Below, piece by piece: positions 61,870-64,000 of a stretch of 64,000 nucleotides of DNA. Where the stretch lies: contig DHAE01000029.1 in the NCBI GenBank assembly GCA_002397315.1, positions 83,053-147,052 of the forward strand, in the 5' to 3' direction. A program made the translations under genes and the position numbers. The notes under the pieces were generated by a model. It saw only the letters and a program-made list of their open reading frames with translations. It did not search any database and was not told the origin of the DNA. The DNA comes from Comamonadaceae bacterium UBA4962. GTDB lineage: Bacteria > Pseudomonadota > Gammaproteobacteria > Burkholderiales > Burkholderiaceae_C. Numbering within the stretch: the first letter of the stretch is position 1; each line of letters opens with the position of its first letter.

Positions 61870-63339
61870 TCAGGGCCGGGCGGACGAAGCCGCGGAAGCA
61901 GCGGGAGCCGCAGGCGCGGAGGCGCCCTCGGCACCCGCGCGCGTCCCGTGGTGGCGGTGGCCGCCACCGCCCTCGCCGCCGGGGGCGCCCGGCCCACCGG
62001 CCGGCCAGGACGCGCCGGAGGCCCGCCCGCGCCGCCCGGACGCGCCCTGCTGCGCCCCGGGTGCGCCATCGCCCTGGAGCTGCACGCGCGCGCCGTCGCG
62101 CAGGCGGTCGCCGCCCTCGGTCACCACGCGCTCGCCGGCCTGCAGGCCCTCGGCGATCGCCGCCCACTCCACCGTGGACTGGCCGCGGCGCACCTTGCGC
62201 AGGGTGACGGTGCGGTCCTCGTTGATCACGTACACGAAGTCGCCGTTGGCGCCCGTGCGCACGGCGGTGACCGGCACCACCAGCGCCTCCACCTCGCGCA
62301 GCGCCAGGCGCACGTTCACGAACTGGTTGGGAAACAGCCGCCCGTCGGCATTGCTGAAACGCGCCTTGGCGCGGACGGTGCCGGTGGCCGTGTCCACCAG
62401 GTTGTCCAGCGTGGAGAACCGGCCCTGGCCCAGCTCCTGGGCGCGGGTGCGGTCCTTCGCGACCACCGTCAGGCCCGCCGCGCCGGCCTCCGTGGCCGCG
62501 GTCTGCACGTCGGCCACGCGGTCCTGCGTGACGGTGAACTCCACGTCGATCGGCGCGGTCTGGGTGATGGTGGCGATGCCGGCGGTGTCGCCCGTGGTGA
62601 CGTAGTTGCCCGCGTCCACCGCGCGCAGGCCGATGCGGCCCGCGGCCGGCGCAGTCACCTGGGTGTAGCCGAGGTTGAGCCGGGCGGTGCGCTCCTGCGC
62701 ACGGTCGGTCATCACGGTGCCCTCCAGTTGCTTGACGAGCGCGGCCTGCGTGTCCACGTCCTGCCGCGCGATGGAATCCTGCGACAGCAGCGTGCGGTAG
62801 CGCTCCAGCGTGATGCGCGCGTTCTCCAGCTGCGCCTCGTCGCGCCGCCGCGTGCCCTCGGCCTGCATCAGCGCCTGCTCGAAGGGCCGCGGATCGATCT
62901 GCGCCAGCACCTGCCCCTTGCGCACCATCTGTCCTTCGGTGAACAGCACCTGCGTGAGCACGCCGGCGACCTGCGGGCGCAGGGTGACCGTGGTCACGGG
63001 CGTCACCGTGCCGAGCGCTTCGATGGCCACCGGCAGGCGCAGCGAGCGGACCGTGGCCTGGCCCACGGTGACCATGGCGCGACCGCCCCCGGCACCCGCG
63101 CCGGGGCCGGCGGGCCGTGCGGGCCCGCCCGGGCCGCCCGCCGCGGGGAAGCCGGCCCCGGCCGCGGGCGCCTTGGAGCGCTGCACCAGCCACCATGCGC
63201 CGCCGCAGAGCAGCGCCACGGCCAGCAGCGCCACGCCGGTGCCGAGCCAGCGCGCCCGCCGCCCCGGGGGCCGCGTCCCCGTGCCGGGGCCGGGTGCGGG
63301 GTCAGCGGGAGGAGCGGCGTGCGGATCGTTGGGACTCAT
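61870..63339 (-). CDS. mdtA: RND efflux periplasmic adaptor, MdtA-like
   Basis: 489 residues. One N-terminal membrane helix (LGTGVALLAVALLCGGAWW), a Gly/Pro/Ala-rich linker, then barrel-sandwich, hairpin and beta-barrel domains (TEGQMVRKGQVLAQIDPRPF; TAPAAGRIGLRAVDAGNYV). The C terminus from about residue 415 is a long Gly/Ala/Arg-rich tail with HRHH, not usual for MdtA. First gene of the efflux operon. No BaeSR-type regulator genes lie within the window. Confidence 0.9.
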   Translation of the reverse strand: MSPNDPHAAPPADPAPGPGTGTRPPGRRARWLGTGVALLAVALLCGGAWWLVQRSKAPAAGAGFPAAGGPGGPARPAGPGAGAGGGRAMVTVGQATVRSLRLPVAIEALGTVTPVTTVTLRPQVAGVLTQVLFTEGQMVRKGQVLAQIDPRPFEQALMQAEGTRRRDEAQLENARITLERYRTLLSQDSIARQDVDTQAALVKQLEGTVMTDRAQERTARLNLGYTQVTAPAAGRIGLRAVDAGNYVTTGDTAGIATITQTAPIDVEFTVTQDRVADVQTAATEAGAAGLTVVAKDRTRAQELGQGRFSTLDNLVDTATGTVRAKARFSNADGRLFPNQFVNVRLALREVEALVVPVTAVRTGANGDFVYVINEDRTVTLRKVRRGQSTVEWAAIAEGLQAGERVVTEGGDRLRDGARVQLQGDGAPGAQQGASGRRGRASGASWPAGGPGAPGGEGGGGHRHHGTRAGAEGASAPAAPAASAASSARP

Positions 63340-63754
63340 GGCGTGGGAAGCGGTGGCAGGACGGACGGATGGCAGACGGAACGGAAACCATGCGGCCGCG
63401 GGACGGCCGTCCGGGCCCCGGCGGCCGGGATTTCCGGCGCCCCCGATCGTAGAAGCTCAACGTGGCGTTTTCTCCACCGGCATGCGAAGAAACGTAAATC
63501 CCCTACATCGCACGGACGAAGGAAGCGGGGATGCGGACGGAAGCGGGCAGCGCCGCGGCGGCCTGGCGGATGGCGCGCCGCGCATTTCGCGCCGCGTGCG
63601 CGCACCCCGCGCCGTGCGGGGCGCCTTCCGTCGCAAGGCACTGGCCGCCAGCCGCACGGCGCGCCACAGTGCGTCCATGCCCCGCCGCTGACCACGGCCC
63701 ACGCCGCGGGACCGCCCCGTCCGGCCTCATCCCACCCCACCTCCAGGAGCTCCC
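63340..63754. other. Gap between the efflux operon and the 2TM gene
   Basis: 415 bp between divergent genes. No convincing gene is seen. It must hold the promoters of both neighbours. A moderately AT-rich patch (63450-63510) fits that, but no clear -10/-35 pair or operator palindrome is recognised. Confidence 0.4.
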
Positions 63755-64000
63755 ATGCCGTCGATCCAGCCGCCCACCCCCTCCCACGCATCCTCGTCGC
63801 ACGATGGCGGACTGCCCGACGATGCCGAGCGCACCGCCCGGCGCCGCGCGGGCGCCAAGCTGGGCTGGCTCATCCATGCCGGCGTCTACCTGTGCGTGAA
63901 CCTCGGCCTGGCCGCGCTCTCCGCGTCGCAGGGGCGGCACTGGGCGATCTTCCCGGCCCTCGGCTGGGGCGTGGGCCTGCTCGCGCACGGCGCCGCGGTG
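63755..64000 (+). CDS. 2TM-domain protein, 3' end outside window
   Basis: 82 codons are present from an ATG with a CAGGAG ribosome-binding site. A charged N-terminal stretch of about 35 residues is followed by LGWLIHAGVYLCVNLGLAAL and then HWAIFPALGWGVGLLAHG, the hydrophobic hairpin and downstream Trp/Gly pattern of the 2TM domain. The function of such small membrane proteins is unknown; some are fused to or sit beside signalling proteins. Confidence 0.6.
   Translation, partial: MPSIQPPTPSHASSSHDGGLPDDAERTARRRAGAKLGWLIHAGVYLCVNLGLAALSASQGRHWAIFPALGWGVGLLAHGAAV

Noticed and set aside
1..64000. CRISPR arrays, insertion sequences, prophage or tRNA genes
   Set aside because: No direct-repeat arrays with spacers, no transposase or integrase motifs and no cloverleaf-like sequences were recognised on reading both strands.

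Overview
This is a 64 kb, very GC-rich stretch of a bacterial chromosome. Codon use, the IPTL-CTERM sorting tail, a Bug-type solute receptor, the CysE/EpsC and TrmJ types and overall gene content point to a betaproteobacterium of the Comamonadaceae, most like Acidovorax/Paracidovorax (family-level inference; no rRNA or tRNA is present to confirm it). Genes are packed tightly on both strands. I see no insertion sequence, prophage, CRISPR array, tRNA or rRNA.

Layout. 1-3.8 kb: end of a sugar-acid operon (UxaA-family dehydratase, semialdehyde dehydrogenase, HpcH/HpaI aldolase). 3.9-4.6 kb: an IPTL-CTERM surface protein closed by a strong bidirectional terminator. 4.7-9.2 kb: housekeeping genes (pmbA, darP, mogA, cysE, trmJ). 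9.3-13.8 kb: trehalose-6-phosphate synthase, then a three-gene ABC-2 exporter, separated by a palindrome-rich intergenic region. 13.9-21.1 kb: suhB, then five genes with start/stop overlaps (GT2, GT4-like, GT32-like, ABC exporter, GT4-like) that look like a glycan assembly and export unit. 21.2-27.3 kb: a 1628-residue hybrid sensor kinase and its HD-GYP response regulator. 27.5-28.6 kb: an MscS channel. 28.6-35.0 kb: a carboxylate catabolic operon (Bug receptor, enoyl-CoA hydratase, NDP-forming acyl-CoA synthetase, MmgE/PrpD) with a divergent IclR regulator. 35.5-40.1 kb: a GAF-EAL protein and divergent mutS. 40.2-46.5 kb: the most unusual locus, described below. 46.6-53.9 kb: a DUF2254 membrane protein, an Anbu-type proteasome homologue, an alpha/beta hydrolase, a berberine-bridge-like flavoenzyme, a PAS-GGDEF cyclase and uppP. 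54-63.3 kb: an MdtABC-like RND efflux operon with its outer-membrane factor. The window ends inside a 2TM-domain gene.

The most notable system is at 40.2-46.5 kb. A THI-box/TPP riboswitch precedes luxE-like and luxC-like genes, a complete ThiXYZ-type ABC importer and a short-chain dehydrogenase, in one tightly packed transcription unit. No luciferase gene is present. LuxE plus LuxC turn a carboxylate into an aldehyde, and an SDR can take an aldehyde to an alcohol. The simplest reading is uptake of an oxidised (carboxylate) thiamine precursor or breakdown product and its reduction to a usable alcohol such as HMP or hydroxyethylthiazole. I know of no experimental description of this combination.

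Three other genes concern cyclic-di-GMP (one cyclase, one EAL and one HD-GYP candidate phosphodiesterase), suggesting substantial second-messenger control.
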